Source: Hellea sp964472905 (GTDB lineage Bacteria; Pseudomonadota; Alphaproteobacteria; Caulobacterales; Maricaulaceae). Taken from it: 26,377 bases of DNA. The notes beneath the pieces were generated by a model. The model worked only from the letters and a program-made list of their open reading frames with translations. It ran no database searches and was not told the origin of the DNA. The DNA lies in NCBI GenBank assembly GCA_964472905.1, contig CAYYMI010000037.1:1-26377 (forward strand). Direction: 5' to 3'. Made by a program: the position numbers and the translations under genes. Below, in pieces: positions 14,571-22,412 of the stretch; position 1 is the stretch's first letter; every line of letters begins with the position of its first letter.

Positions 14571-16808
14571 ATGGCCAAAGCTGCCACGAAAACGAAGTCT
14601 GCCAAAAAAACGGCTGCGAAAAAAACCGCTACTAAAAAACCAACTGCCAAGAAAGCGGCTGAGAAGAAACCCGCTGCTAAAAAACCAACTGCCAAGAAAA
14701 CAGCTGCGAAGAAAACGCCAGCTAAAAAGACGACGGCTAAAAAAGTCGAGACAAAAACCCCAGAAGAACTGACAGCTGCGGCTGATGCGGTTCTCGCGGC
14801 GTCAGATGAAACGGCTGTTGCTGAGGCGGTAAAGCCGAAAGTTCTGACATATCGACTTAATATGGACGATATCGACGTCAAGCGTATGATCGCTGTCGCT
14901 AGAAAATCTGGTTTGATCACAACGAAAGAGCTTTACAAGCATATTAAAATCGAAGGCATCACAGCCGAAGATATCGAGATTACTTTAGCTCAACTCTCAG
15001 AAATGAACATTTCGGTTATTGATGAGAAAGATGAGCCAACTTACGGGTCCAAGACATTAGCTAGGCCTGAGGCGACCAAAGTCAAAGGCGGAAATTCTAA
15101 GGATGATTTAGACCGAACAGATGATCCTGTTCGCATGTATCTTCGCGAAATGGGCGTGGTTGAACTGCTCTCGCGCGAAGGTGAGATTGCCATTGCCAAA
15201 CGTATCGAGGCAGGCCGTGATACCATGATCAAAGGCCTTTGCGAATCCGCGCTGACCTTTGAAGCGATTATGGTGTGGCGTGAAGAATTGGAAGAAGGCC
15301 GTATTCTTCTGCGTGATATTATTGATTTGGATACGACGTATAATCGCGCCATTGGTAATATTCAGGAAGATAGATCACAGGCCGCTGTTCGACGAGAGAA
15401 AATCGAAAAAGGTGAGCTTGAGGCGACAGAAGAAGATCTCGCTCAAAAATTTGATAATGGCAAAACCAAGATCGAAATTAATCGCGATTATAAAGAAGGC
15501 GAAAAGCCGATTGATGATGAAGAGGAAGAAGAAGATAAAATCAATCTTTCTATGGCCAATATGGAAGCCGCTCTTCGTGAAGACATCATGGCCAAGCTTG
15601 ACCGTATTTCTCAAGACTTCGGACGGTTTCAGAAGCTTCAACAAATGCTTATCCGCGCCCGCTTGTCAGGTAAGAAAATGCGCCGGCCACAATTTGAAGA
15701 ATTTGAACAAATTCAAAATGACATCATTGAAGAGATTAAATCACTACAGCTCAATAATGCCCGTATTGAGGCTCTGATTGATCAGCTTTATGCGATCAAT
15801 AAGCGCTTCATTAGCTTGGAAGGCCGTTTGATGCGTTTAGCCGATGGTAATGGCGTTCCAAGACAGGAATTTTTAAAGTCTTACCTAGGGTCAGAATTGA
15901 AGCCAACATGGCTTGAAGATATGGCGGGTACATCAGAGGCTTGGGGTCGATTTGCGAAACGTGAGAAAATCTCAATCGATAAAATCCGTGATGAAATCGG
16001 GGAATTAGCGCAAGAAACAGGTGTGCCTGTTGATGAGTTTCGCCGTATTGTCCAAACGGTACAAAAGGGTGAGCGCGAAGCGCGTCAAGCCAAGAAGGAA
16101 ATGGTCGAGGCGAACCTACGTCTGGTGATTTCTATTGCTAAGAAATATACAAATCGCGGACTTCAATTTCTTGATCTTATTCAAGAAGGTAATATCGGCC
16201 TCATGAAAGCCGTTGATAAGTTCGAATATCGCCGCGGCTATAAGTTCTCAACTTACGCGACGTGGTGGATCCGTCAGGCCATAACGCGCTCTATTGCTGA
16301 TCAGGCGAGGACTATTCGTATTCCGGTGCATATGATTGAGACAATCAATAAAATTGTCCGGACTAGCCGCCAAATTCTTCATGAAATTGGCCGTGAACCG
16401 ACGCCTGAAGAATTAGCAGCGAAGCTTTCCATGCCGCTTGAAAAAGTACGCAAAGTTATGAAAATTGCCAAAGAGCCGATCTCTCTTGAGACGCCTATTG
16501 GGGATGAAGAAGATAGCCAGCTTGGTGATTTTATCGAAGACAGTAATGCTATCTTGCCGATTGACGCCGCTATTCAATCAAACTTACGCGAAACAACAAC
16601 CCGTGTGCTTGCCTCTTTAACGCCGCGTGAAGAACGCGTTTTGCGTATGCGGTTTGGCATTGGCATGAATACGGATCATACTTTGGAAGAAGTCGGGCAG
16701 CAGTTCTCTGTGACGCGGGAACGTATCCGGCAAATCGAAGCCAAAGCGCTTAGGAAGTTAAAACATCCGAGCCGAAGCCGTAAACTTCGAAGCTTCTTGG
16801 ATCAGTAA
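14571..16808 (+). CDS. rpoD: Primary sigma factor RpoD (sigma-70) with histone-H1-like N-terminal tail
   Basis: RpoD directs RNA polymerase to housekeeping promoters. In the 745-residue protein, region 1.1 starts at about residue 95 (YRLNMDDIDVKRMI), then region 1.2 (DPVRMYLREMG). A non-conserved insert with an acidic run (DDEEEEED) follows. Regions 2.1-2.4 include FLDLIQEGNIGLMKAVDKFE and STYATWWIRQAITRSIADQ; region 3 follows, then region 4 with the HTH (EEVGQQFSVTRERIRQIE). The first 63 residues are unusual: about ten xKKxx pentapeptides (AKKTA, AKKPT and similar), with 23 Lys in the first 60 residues, like the tail of histone H1 or AlgP. A GGAG SD sits 9 nt before the ATG. A strong terminator follows the stop directly. 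Confidence 0.95.
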   Translation: MAKAATKTKSAKKTAAKKTATKKPTAKKAAEKKPAAKKPTAKKTAAKKTPAKKTTAKKVETKTPEELTAAADAVLAASDETAVAEAVKPKVLTYRLNMDDIDVKRMIAVARKSGLITTKELYKHIKIEGITAEDIEITLAQLSEMNISVIDEKDEPTYGSKTLARPEATKVKGGNSKDDLDRTDDPVRMYLREMGVVELLSREGEIAIAKRIEAGRDTMIKGLCESALTFEAIMVWREELEEGRILLRDIIDLDTTYNRAIGNIQEDRSQAAVRREKIEKGELEATEEDLAQKFDNGKTKIEINRDYKEGEKPIDDEEEEEDKINLSMANMEAALREDIMAKLDRISQDFGRFQKLQQMLIRARLSGKKMRRPQFEEFEQIQNDIIEEIKSLQLNNARIEALIDQLYAINKRFISLEGRLMRLADGNGVPRQEFLKSYLGSELKPTWLEDMAGTSEAWGRFAKREKISIDKIRDEIGELAQETGVPVDEFRRIVQTVQKGEREARQAKKEMVEANLRLVISIAKKYTNRGLQFLDLIQEGNIGLMKAVDKFEYRRGYKFSTYATWWIRQAITRSIADQARTIRIPVHMIETINKIVRTSRQILHEIGREPTPEELAAKLSMPLEKVRKVMKIAKEPISLETPIGDEEDSQLGDFIEDSNAILPIDAAIQSNLRETTTRVLASLTPREERVLRMRFGIGMNTDHTLEEVGQQFSVTRERIRQIEAKALRKLKHPSRSRKLRSFLDQ
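14632..14699 (+). repeat. Direct repeat inside the Lys-rich rpoD tail
   Basis: The same 23-nt stretch occurs at 14632-14654 and 14677-14699, 45 nt (15 codons) apart, in frame. Both copies encode the Lys-Lys pentapeptides. This suggests the tail grew by in-frame tandem duplication and may vary in length between strains. Confidence 0.6.
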
Positions 16809-16839
16809 AAGAAAGCCGCCCTTTGAGGCGGCTTTCTTT
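16808..16839 (+). terminator. Rho-independent terminator of rpoD
   Basis: A perfect 13-bp stem: AAAGAAAGCCGCC (16808-16820), 6-nt loop CTTTGA, GGCGGCTTTCTTT (16827-16839). The GC-rich core with an A-run before and a T-run after makes it efficient and possibly bidirectional. It starts at the last base of the rpoD stop codon. Confidence 0.9.
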
Positions 16840-16867
16840 ATGAGTTAAAATTTCTATGAGTTAAAAT
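16839..16867. repeat. 13-bp direct repeat downstream of the rpoD terminator
   Basis: TATGAGTTAAAAT occurs at 16839-16851 and 16855-16867, a 16-bp period with a 3-bp spacer. It lies upstream of the kinase promoter and could be a tandem operator, or a small duplication. No binding protein is known to me for this sequence. Confidence 0.5.
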
Positions 16868-16873
16868 GTAATT

Positions 16874-16888
16874 TTAAGGCTTCATTAA
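16874..16888. promoter_or_regulatory. CtrA box upstream of the histidine kinase gene
   Basis: TTAA (16874-16877), 7 nt, TTAA (16885-16888) matches the CtrA consensus TTAA-N7-TTAA exactly. It is 75 bp before the kinase GTG. CtrA is the cell-cycle master regulator of Caulobacter-like bacteria, so the kinase is predicted to be cell-cycle controlled. Confidence 0.55.
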
Positions 16889-16905
16889 AGTTGTAATTTA
16901 ATGAA
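16881..16905. promoter_or_regulatory. Dyad overlapping the CtrA box
   Basis: TTCATTAAA (16881-16889), 7-nt spacer, TTTAATGAA (16897-16905): a perfect 9-bp inverted repeat sharing its left arm with the CtrA box. It could be an operator for a second, competing dimeric regulator. Confidence 0.45.
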
Positions 16906-16963
16906 ATATTTTCTCTCTCACGTTAGTATGCTACGCGTGGGAACTGTGGGTTAGAGGCATAAA

Positions 16964-18352
16964 GTGCAATTCGGGGACGTTATAAAACAATATGAGCGTT
17001 TCTTGCGCTTTGACGAGCTTTCGACCAGCGCAGAATTTATGCGGGGGCGTGGCGTTTACCTCATTGGTTGGACGTTCATAATTTCTCAAATATTTAATAT
17101 AGTTTCGATGACGGTGAGTTACGGTTATTGGACCCTTGATCACACAATATCTATCTCTGCCAGTCTCATATTATTTTGTTTGATTCATTGCCTAAGATTT
17201 TCCAAAAATTTCATCGCTTACGCGATTGCATATTCCGCGCTTTTACTCGGCGGTATTTTAGTGTCCGCCCTGGATCAAGCGACAGGTATTAATTCGGCGC
17301 TACTTCCGCTTTTATTAGCCGGTGCGCTGATGAATGGGTTTATCGGCTCATGGCGCATGGTGGCTGGTTATACGTTTATTTCTGTTATGATGGTTTGGTT
17401 TCTATTCTATGTCTCATCTACGGCAGTTACTCCTGATATAATCGATAAGGAAATGCTGGCGGACCGAGAATATCAAAGAGCGATGCAAGCCACACTCACA
17501 TTTATTGTTATTTCATGTACAGCGGCTTTCTTCAGCGTGAATATGTTTAATATGTTTGGGACTCTTGAAGCTAATATTGAAAAAGCTCAGACTGCAGATA
17601 AATCAAAATCACAATTCTTAGCCAATATGAGTCATGAATTACGAACGCCCTTAAATGGTGTTATCGGCATGAGCGGTCTTCTGTTAAAGACTGACTTAGA
17701 CCATACACAAAAACAATATGCTGAGATTGTTCATGACTCGAGCCGTAATCTCGTTGCGATCGTCAATGATGTTTTGGATTTATCCAAGGTTGACGCCGAT
17801 AAGATGGTTTTCGAGCAAACAGAGTTTTCACTATATGAAATGCTCCATGGTTTAATGTCCTTACACAAGCCTGCGGCCCTTGCCAAAAATATTAACTTAG
17901 TATTGAGTTACAAAGATGTCGTGCCTCATTCATTTATAGGCGATGAGGGACGCCTCAGGCAGGTGATCAATAATTTAATTGGCAATGCGGTCAAATTTAC
18001 TCCATCGGGAGACGTTTCCATTTATACGGACGGTTATCATCTTGATAGTCAAAACTTTGAGCTGACAGTTTATGTCAGAGATACTGGGATGGGTATTGCG
18101 CCACACGATCAACAGCGCGTGTTCAAACGGTTTGAACAGGTCAATAACGGACATGATAAAAGCATTCAGGGCACGGGTTTGGGACTGACAATCTCTAAAG
18201 ATTTAATACACGCAATGGGAGGAGAAATGGACCTCGTAAGCTATGAAGGGCATGGAACAACCTTCTATTTTAAAGTCAGTCTACCTGTGGCAGGAGAATA
18301 TAATCTGACCTCAGATGCCAGCCCTGATATGCCTTTAAGATCATTTGGCTAA
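16964..18352 (+). CDS. Six-TM sensor histidine kinase (DivJ/CckN-like class)
   Basis: The 462-residue protein has six predicted membrane helices (about residues 31-50, 62-77, 83-101, 110-127, 133-150 and 176-195), a short linker helix, then a HisKA domain with H224 in ANMSHELRTPLNG. The HATPase domain shows NNLIGNAVKFTP (N box), DTGMGI (G1), FKRFEQ (F box) and GTGLGL (G2). There is no receiver or PAS domain. The topology recalls Caulobacter DivJ, a DivK kinase, and the promoter has a CtrA box, so a role in the DivK/PleD circuit is attractive but unproven. The GTG start has AGAGG 7 nt upstream. It stands alone between the rpoD terminator and a convergent gene. Confidence 0.8.
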   Translation: MQFGDVIKQYERFLRFDELSTSAEFMRGRGVYLIGWTFIISQIFNIVSMTVSYGYWTLDHTISISASLILFCLIHCLRFSKNFIAYAIAYSALLLGGILVSALDQATGINSALLPLLLAGALMNGFIGSWRMVAGYTFISVMMVWFLFYVSSTAVTPDIIDKEMLADREYQRAMQATLTFIVISCTAAFFSVNMFNMFGTLEANIEKAQTADKSKSQFLANMSHELRTPLNGVIGMSGLLLKTDLDHTQKQYAEIVHDSSRNLVAIVNDVLDLSKVDADKMVFEQTEFSLYEMLHGLMSLHKPAALAKNINLVLSYKDVVPHSFIGDEGRLRQVINNLIGNAVKFTPSGDVSIYTDGYHLDSQNFELTVYVRDTGMGIAPHDQQRVFKRFEQVNNGHDKSIQGTGLGLTISKDLIHAMGGEMDLVSYEGHGTTFYFKVSLPVAGEYNLTSDASPDMPLRSFG

Positions 18353-18362
18353 GACATAGTTT

Positions 18363-19337
18363 TTAGTTTGTCGTCTTTGGTTTCGTCACGCTTGATTTGC
18401 GGATTTGACGACCTCTCCACCATTTACGCATTAGCCATAAGCCCGGAATTATAACGAGAATAAGCCAAGGTAGAATTGCGGCGAGGAAATTTATCACATC
18501 GGCAAGGCCGCGAGAAAATCCACCGACAAACCCTTTAAGCGCTCGACCTATTGGCGACAGAGCGCTTTGACTAACGGCGACGCTTTGACTTTGATAATTG
18601 ATATTAACAACCGACATAGACACGCGTTTACGCAGGACATTTAAGGTGGTTGTTGCGCTTTCTATTTGACTTTGAACTCGGGCCAATTCGCGTTCAAGTG
18701 CGAGTAAGTCATTGAGTTTGGCATCACGCGTTGCGAGAAGCCTTTGAAGTCGATCCCGTAACGTGGTTTGCGCCTTTAACCTCGCATCTGTATCCAGTAT
18801 TTGGCGCGTTAAATCTTCGGCGCTTACACTATTATTTGTCATATCGCCTTTTGCGGCTTCGACAGAGCTTTGTATTTCCGATTTAAAACTATCGAGCCAA
18901 TTGGGTTCGGCCCGCAGTGATAAATTCGCCGATACTTGATCTTTATTATAGGCCGACGTTGAAGAGTTCAGAACTTGACATTTGTTTGGCCCAGCCTCGA
19001 GGCAAATTTGTGCATGAGATTTCGCAGTGGCTGCCACAGATTTAGCAGGCAATGAAAAGCCGTAATTATACCGATAGGCTAAAAAACTCTGGCTGGAGGG
19101 GTTGTCTTGGCTCTGCGGGTTTCGGGGCGAATTTGGTGGAGGGACAGGCTCAGATGCTGATGCTCCTGCTCCTGCAAATGATTGAGGTCTAGCTGACTTT
19201 GACAACATAGTGTCTGCCATCACACTGTTTTGAACCGCACTGCTTTCGATCGTTGGTCTGGATTGATCAATCCGCTCAGATTGTGAACTTCCACATGCAC
19301 AAAGAAAAGTCGTTAAAAATAGCGCGGTTTTTTTCAT
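18363..19337 (-). CDS. DUF4349 lipoprotein
   Basis: The 324-residue product has a lipoprotein signal (lipobox LCAC, C15), followed by a long low-complexity Ser/Pro/Gln region (about 20-85). The DUF4349 core has a beta-rich part and a helical coiled-coil segment (about 165-235: LDTDARLKAQTTLRDRL, then LLALERELARVQSQIE). A C-terminal membrane helix (about 285-307) ends in a basic anchor. Lipid and helix together would tie both ends to membrane, with the middle in the periplasm. The family is of unknown function and common in bacterial envelopes. It lies 83 bp after the serine hydrolase gene on the same strand, and may be co-transcribed or have its own promoter. Confidence 0.75.
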   Translation of the reverse strand: MKKTALFLTTFLCACGSSQSERIDQSRPTIESSAVQNSVMADTMLSKSARPQSFAGAGASASEPVPPPNSPRNPQSQDNPSSQSFLAYRYNYGFSLPAKSVAATAKSHAQICLEAGPNKCQVLNSSTSAYNKDQVSANLSLRAEPNWLDSFKSEIQSSVEAAKGDMTNNSVSAEDLTRQILDTDARLKAQTTLRDRLQRLLATRDAKLNDLLALERELARVQSQIESATTTLNVLRKRVSMSVVNINYQSQSVAVSQSALSPIGRALKGFVGGFSRGLADVINFLAAILPWLILVIIPGLWLMRKWWRGRQIRKSSVTKPKTTN

Positions 19338-19420
19338 TGTTGCTTCCCGTATATGGTGGTCAAATGTTTCTGCCTTAAGTGTAAGACGTATCTAAAATCC
19401 CAATCCTTGGACGTATGACA

Positions 19421-20695
19421 TCATTTATCTGGCTTCTTAGTTTGGGCGTAGGCCAGCGCTCTGAAATCATTATGAAGGGCAGGGTCCTCTTCGGCAAAGA
19501 ATTGTAGCATTAATATACCAAAGCTTTTATTTTTACGGTCAACCCAGAAGGTTGTGTTTGCCGCTCCGCTCCACCCCCATTGGCCCAAGCCTTGACCGAG
19601 GCTTGCCATTTGTTTAGGCGTTTCTTGAATAACCACACTGCCGCCATATCCGAAACTTTTATTCGTTCGCGCGCCAAGCCACGGAAATAGAAATGTTGGA
19701 TTGTCGCCCATATGATCAGACATCATCTCGTTGACGATAGCTTCATCAAGGACGCGGTGACCTTTATAGATACCGCCATCAAGCATCATTTGAGCAAATT
19801 TGGCATAATCATCTAATGTTGAAACTAATCCACCTCCGCCTGATTGAAAGGCATTTGGGGTTAAATAGGCATTTGTATTGAATAGAGAATTATTTGCGTC
19901 ACCTCCTATGCGTTCAAATGAGCCATCTTTCTTCAGGACATAATTGGTAACAAATCGATCATGTAATTCAGGTTTCACATAAAACGCTGTTTCATCCATA
20001 CCTAGGGGATCAAAAATGCGATCTTGCATTATTTCGCCCAAGCTTTGCTCCGTCACAATCTCGGCAATCCGGCCCAAGACATCAATGGAATAGCTGTAAT
20101 ACCACGCCGCGCCGGGTTGCCCGATAAGCGGGAGCTGCGAGAGCTTTTGCATCTTAACGTCAAGCTTTTCGGAAGGGTCAAATAACCCTGCTTTGGCATA
20201 GAGCGTTTCAACAGGATTGACCTCTCCAAAAATACCATAGCCAAGTCCCGCTCTGTGGAGCATCAGGTCTTCAAGTGTCATAGGACGATGTTGCGGTGTA
20301 AATTGAGGGTTTCCATCGTCCCCTAATGAGGCGACTTGCATATTGGCGAGTTCTGGAATGTATTTAGTCACAGGGTCTTGAAGCGATAATTTACCTTCTT
20401 CTTGAAGGTCCATAATGATGACCGAGGTGATAGGTTTGGTCATAGAATAAATTCGCCACACTGTATCGTGTTTGACGGGTTTATCATTTTCTCTATCACG
20501 CAGGCCAAAAGCGCCAGTGTAAACCGTTTCTCCATCATCATAGACCAAAGCGGACACACCTATTACGTCCTCAGATGAGACCGCCTTTGATAAAAGACTA
20601 TCCATGGCTTTTTTATCGAATTTATTTTGAGGCATGGATGTTCCACTACAGGCTGATAATATAAGGACAGCGAGGACGGTTGTTAGTATTTTCAT
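19421..20695 (-). CDS. Class C beta-lactamase-family serine hydrolase (lipoprotein)
   Basis: The 424-residue product has a lipobox LSAC (C16), then a beta-lactamase/EstB-type esterase fold. The catalytic S-x-x-K is SMTK (S84, K87). The tyrosine motif is YSYSIDVLGRI instead of the classical YxN, and the third motif region is WSGAANTTFWVD. This pattern fits EstB-like esterases and D-aminopeptidase relatives rather than true beta-lactamases; the natural substrate is unknown. I chose the ATG at 20695, which begins the lipoprotein signal; an upstream TTG at 20707 overlaps the preceding gene. Only 4 nt separate it from the SIMPL gene stop, so the two are surely co-transcribed. Confidence 0.8.
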   Translation of the reverse strand: MKILTTVLAVLILSACSGTSMPQNKFDKKAMDSLLSKAVSSEDVIGVSALVYDDGETVYTGAFGLRDRENDKPVKHDTVWRIYSMTKPITSVIIMDLQEEGKLSLQDPVTKYIPELANMQVASLGDDGNPQFTPQHRPMTLEDLMLHRAGLGYGIFGEVNPVETLYAKAGLFDPSEKLDVKMQKLSQLPLIGQPGAAWYYSYSIDVLGRIAEIVTEQSLGEIMQDRIFDPLGMDETAFYVKPELHDRFVTNYVLKKDGSFERIGGDANNSLFNTNAYLTPNAFQSGGGGLVSTLDDYAKFAQMMLDGGIYKGHRVLDEAIVNEMMSDHMGDNPTFLFPWLGARTNKSFGYGGSVVIQETPKQMASLGQGLGQWGWSGAANTTFWVDRKNKSFGILMLQFFAEEDPALHNDFRALAYAQTKKPDK

Positions 20696-20699
20696 CCCG

Positions 20700-21413
20700 C
20701 TAATCAATTATATCATAGGTCATATTGACGGTAACGTTGATCTGTTGTTCGCCTGCTGAAATGGGCGTGCTGGCTTGGCGGGACTCCAAAGCGGCATAGG
20801 CGACGGGAGGCCGAGGATTAAAATTGCCTCCGCTCTCGGATAAAGATTTGAGTTTACCGAGTTTCACACCTGCTGCGGCGGCCATGCTCTCAGCCTTGGC
20901 ACGGGCTTCGCGGATGGCATCCTCGCGGGCTTTATCTTTGGCCACTTTGCTGTCTTTAATAGAAAATTGAACGCCGTTGATATTGTTGACGCCCGCTTTG
21001 ACGAGGGCATCGAGCATCGCGCCAACAGTGTCGAGGTCATAGGTCTTGGCGGAGACGGTATTACGCGCTTCATAGCCATCAATTTTAGGCGATTGGCGAT
21101 TTTGGTAATTATACTTTGGCTGTAATGAGAGCTGAGATGTTGTGATATGTTTCTTTTCAATGCCTGCTGCTTCCAACTCTTCAAAGGCGCGGGTCATTTT
21201 AGTGGCATTGCCGAACATCGCTTGGCGAGCGGTTTTACCTTGGGTCACAACACCAGCCGAAACGGTGGCCATATCTGGGGCCATATTGACCTTACCCGTT
21301 GCGGAAACTTGAATATGCGCGACAGGGGCTTTATCGGCCGTAATATAGGTTGGCCCGCCTGAATTACAGGCGGTAATAGCAAGGGCGCTCGCGATGATTA
21401 AAACTGTTCTCAT
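20700..21413 (-). CDS. SIMPL-domain (DUF541) lipoprotein
   Basis: The 237-residue product has a lipobox ITAC (C16) and a SIMPL domain, recognised by VSATGKVNMAPDMATVSAGV at its start. A helical KDKAREDAIREARAKAESMA segment and the final INVTVNMTYDI strand complete it. SIMPL proteins are periplasmic or membrane-associated; E. coli YggE, linked to oxidative stress, is the best-known relative. The ATG at 21413 has GGAGG 5 nt upstream, which settles the start. It sits 24 nt after tesB and 4 nt before the serine hydrolase. Confidence 0.85.
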   Translation of the reverse strand: MRTVLIIASALAITACNSGGPTYITADKAPVAHIQVSATGKVNMAPDMATVSAGVVTQGKTARQAMFGNATKMTRAFEELEAAGIEKKHITTSQLSLQPKYNYQNRQSPKIDGYEARNTVSAKTYDLDTVGAMLDALVKAGVNNINGVQFSIKDSKVAKDKAREDAIREARAKAESMAAAAGVKLGKLKSLSESGGNFNPRPPVAYAALESRQASTPISAGEQQINVTVNMTYDIID

Positions 21414-21437
21414 GATGTCCTCCGTTCCCAAAGGATA

Positions 21438-22328
21438 TCATAGCTCGTCAAGCTGAACAATGCGGATAAGACCTTCTTGGGCGGTGGAGGCTATGAGCTC
21501 ACCTGATTGGGTGTAAAAACTGCCACGACCGAAATCTCTGGCACGGGCAGAGCGGGGACTATCAATGTGGTAATAGATCCACTGATTGACCCGAATTTCA
21601 GAATGAAACCACATGGCGTGATCAAGGCTGGCCCCAATAAGGCGGTGTGTTTTGCGGTTAATATTATGCGGCATCATTCCTACGGACATGAGGGCTTTAT
21701 CAGAAATAAAAGCTAGAAGCGTGCGGTGCGTGATTGGGTCACCACCTATCGCATCGTTAAACTTAAACCAAAATCCGTAGCGCGGCTCATATTCGCCGGG
21801 GACAAGTGACTTGGCGAGTTCAGGTGTACGCACTTCGACAATCGAATTGTCAAATAAGAGGGCCGTTGAATGTAGCCGCTCGGGGGTTAACTCAGGTCTT
21901 GTTTTGGCCAGCTCCGCCAAGTGTTCCAAATCCGGAAGCACGTCCTCAGGGCGGGGGATATCGGCGGGTAGGTCGATTTGGTGGGAGAGCCCGTCTTCAA
22001 AGATTTGAAACGATATAGAGCAGTTAAAAATGGCTTTGCCGCGCTGCTTGCCAACGACGCGGCGCGTGGCGAAACTTCGCCCATTTCTGATGGGGTCTAC
22101 CTCGTAAATGATGGGGCGGTTAATATCGCCCGGGCGTAGAAAATAAGCATGGAGCGAATGCGGTTTGCGTTCAGGGTCAACGGTTCGTACGGCGGCGTTG
22201 AGCGCCTGTCCAAGCACTTGTCCGCCAAACACGCGAGGGAGCCCCATTTGTAAAGGCTCGCCCCGAAATAAGAGCTCGTCGAGTTCTTCGACATGCATTT
22301 TGGAAAGAAATTCTTCGCGGGTAAACAT
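21438..22328 (-). CDS. tesB: Acyl-CoA thioesterase II (TesB-like)
   Basis: This thioesterase hydrolyses acyl-CoA to free fatty acid and CoA in the cytoplasm. The 296-residue double hot-dog protein follows E. coli TesB throughout: FRGEP, RVFGGQVLGQAL, SLHAYFLRPGD, LDHAMWFHSE (catalytic Asp), and GRGSFYTQSGELIASTAQEG (catalytic Gln near the end). Starts at 22379 (ATG), 22328 (ATG) and 22298 (ATG) are possible. I prefer 22328, which gives a length close to the family's 286; none has a strong SD. It diverges from the acyl-CoA carboxyltransferase gene and heads a minus-strand series of lipoprotein genes. Confidence 0.88.
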   Translation of the reverse strand: MFTREEFLSKMHVEELDELLFRGEPLQMGLPRVFGGQVLGQALNAAVRTVDPERKPHSLHAYFLRPGDINRPIIYEVDPIRNGRSFATRRVVGKQRGKAIFNCSISFQIFEDGLSHQIDLPADIPRPEDVLPDLEHLAELAKTRPELTPERLHSTALLFDNSIVEVRTPELAKSLVPGEYEPRYGFWFKFNDAIGGDPITHRTLLAFISDKALMSVGMMPHNINRKTHRLIGASLDHAMWFHSEIRVNQWIYYHIDSPRSARARDFGRGSFYTQSGELIASTAQEGLIRIVQLDEL

Positions 22329-22412
22329 AGGCTTAGATATCTGCGCTCTTGGGCCTAATTGCAAGGCGCAGTTTTGCATAGACGTTCTGCGTAGACTTTG
22401 CCATTTAGAGAT

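Noticed and set aside
14474..14920. Long minus-strand open frame rich in Ala, Val and Phe opposite the rpoD start
   Set aside because: It is the antisense of the Lys/Ala repeat of RpoD; its hydrophobic look comes from reading AAG/GCC repeats backwards, and it has no independent start signal.
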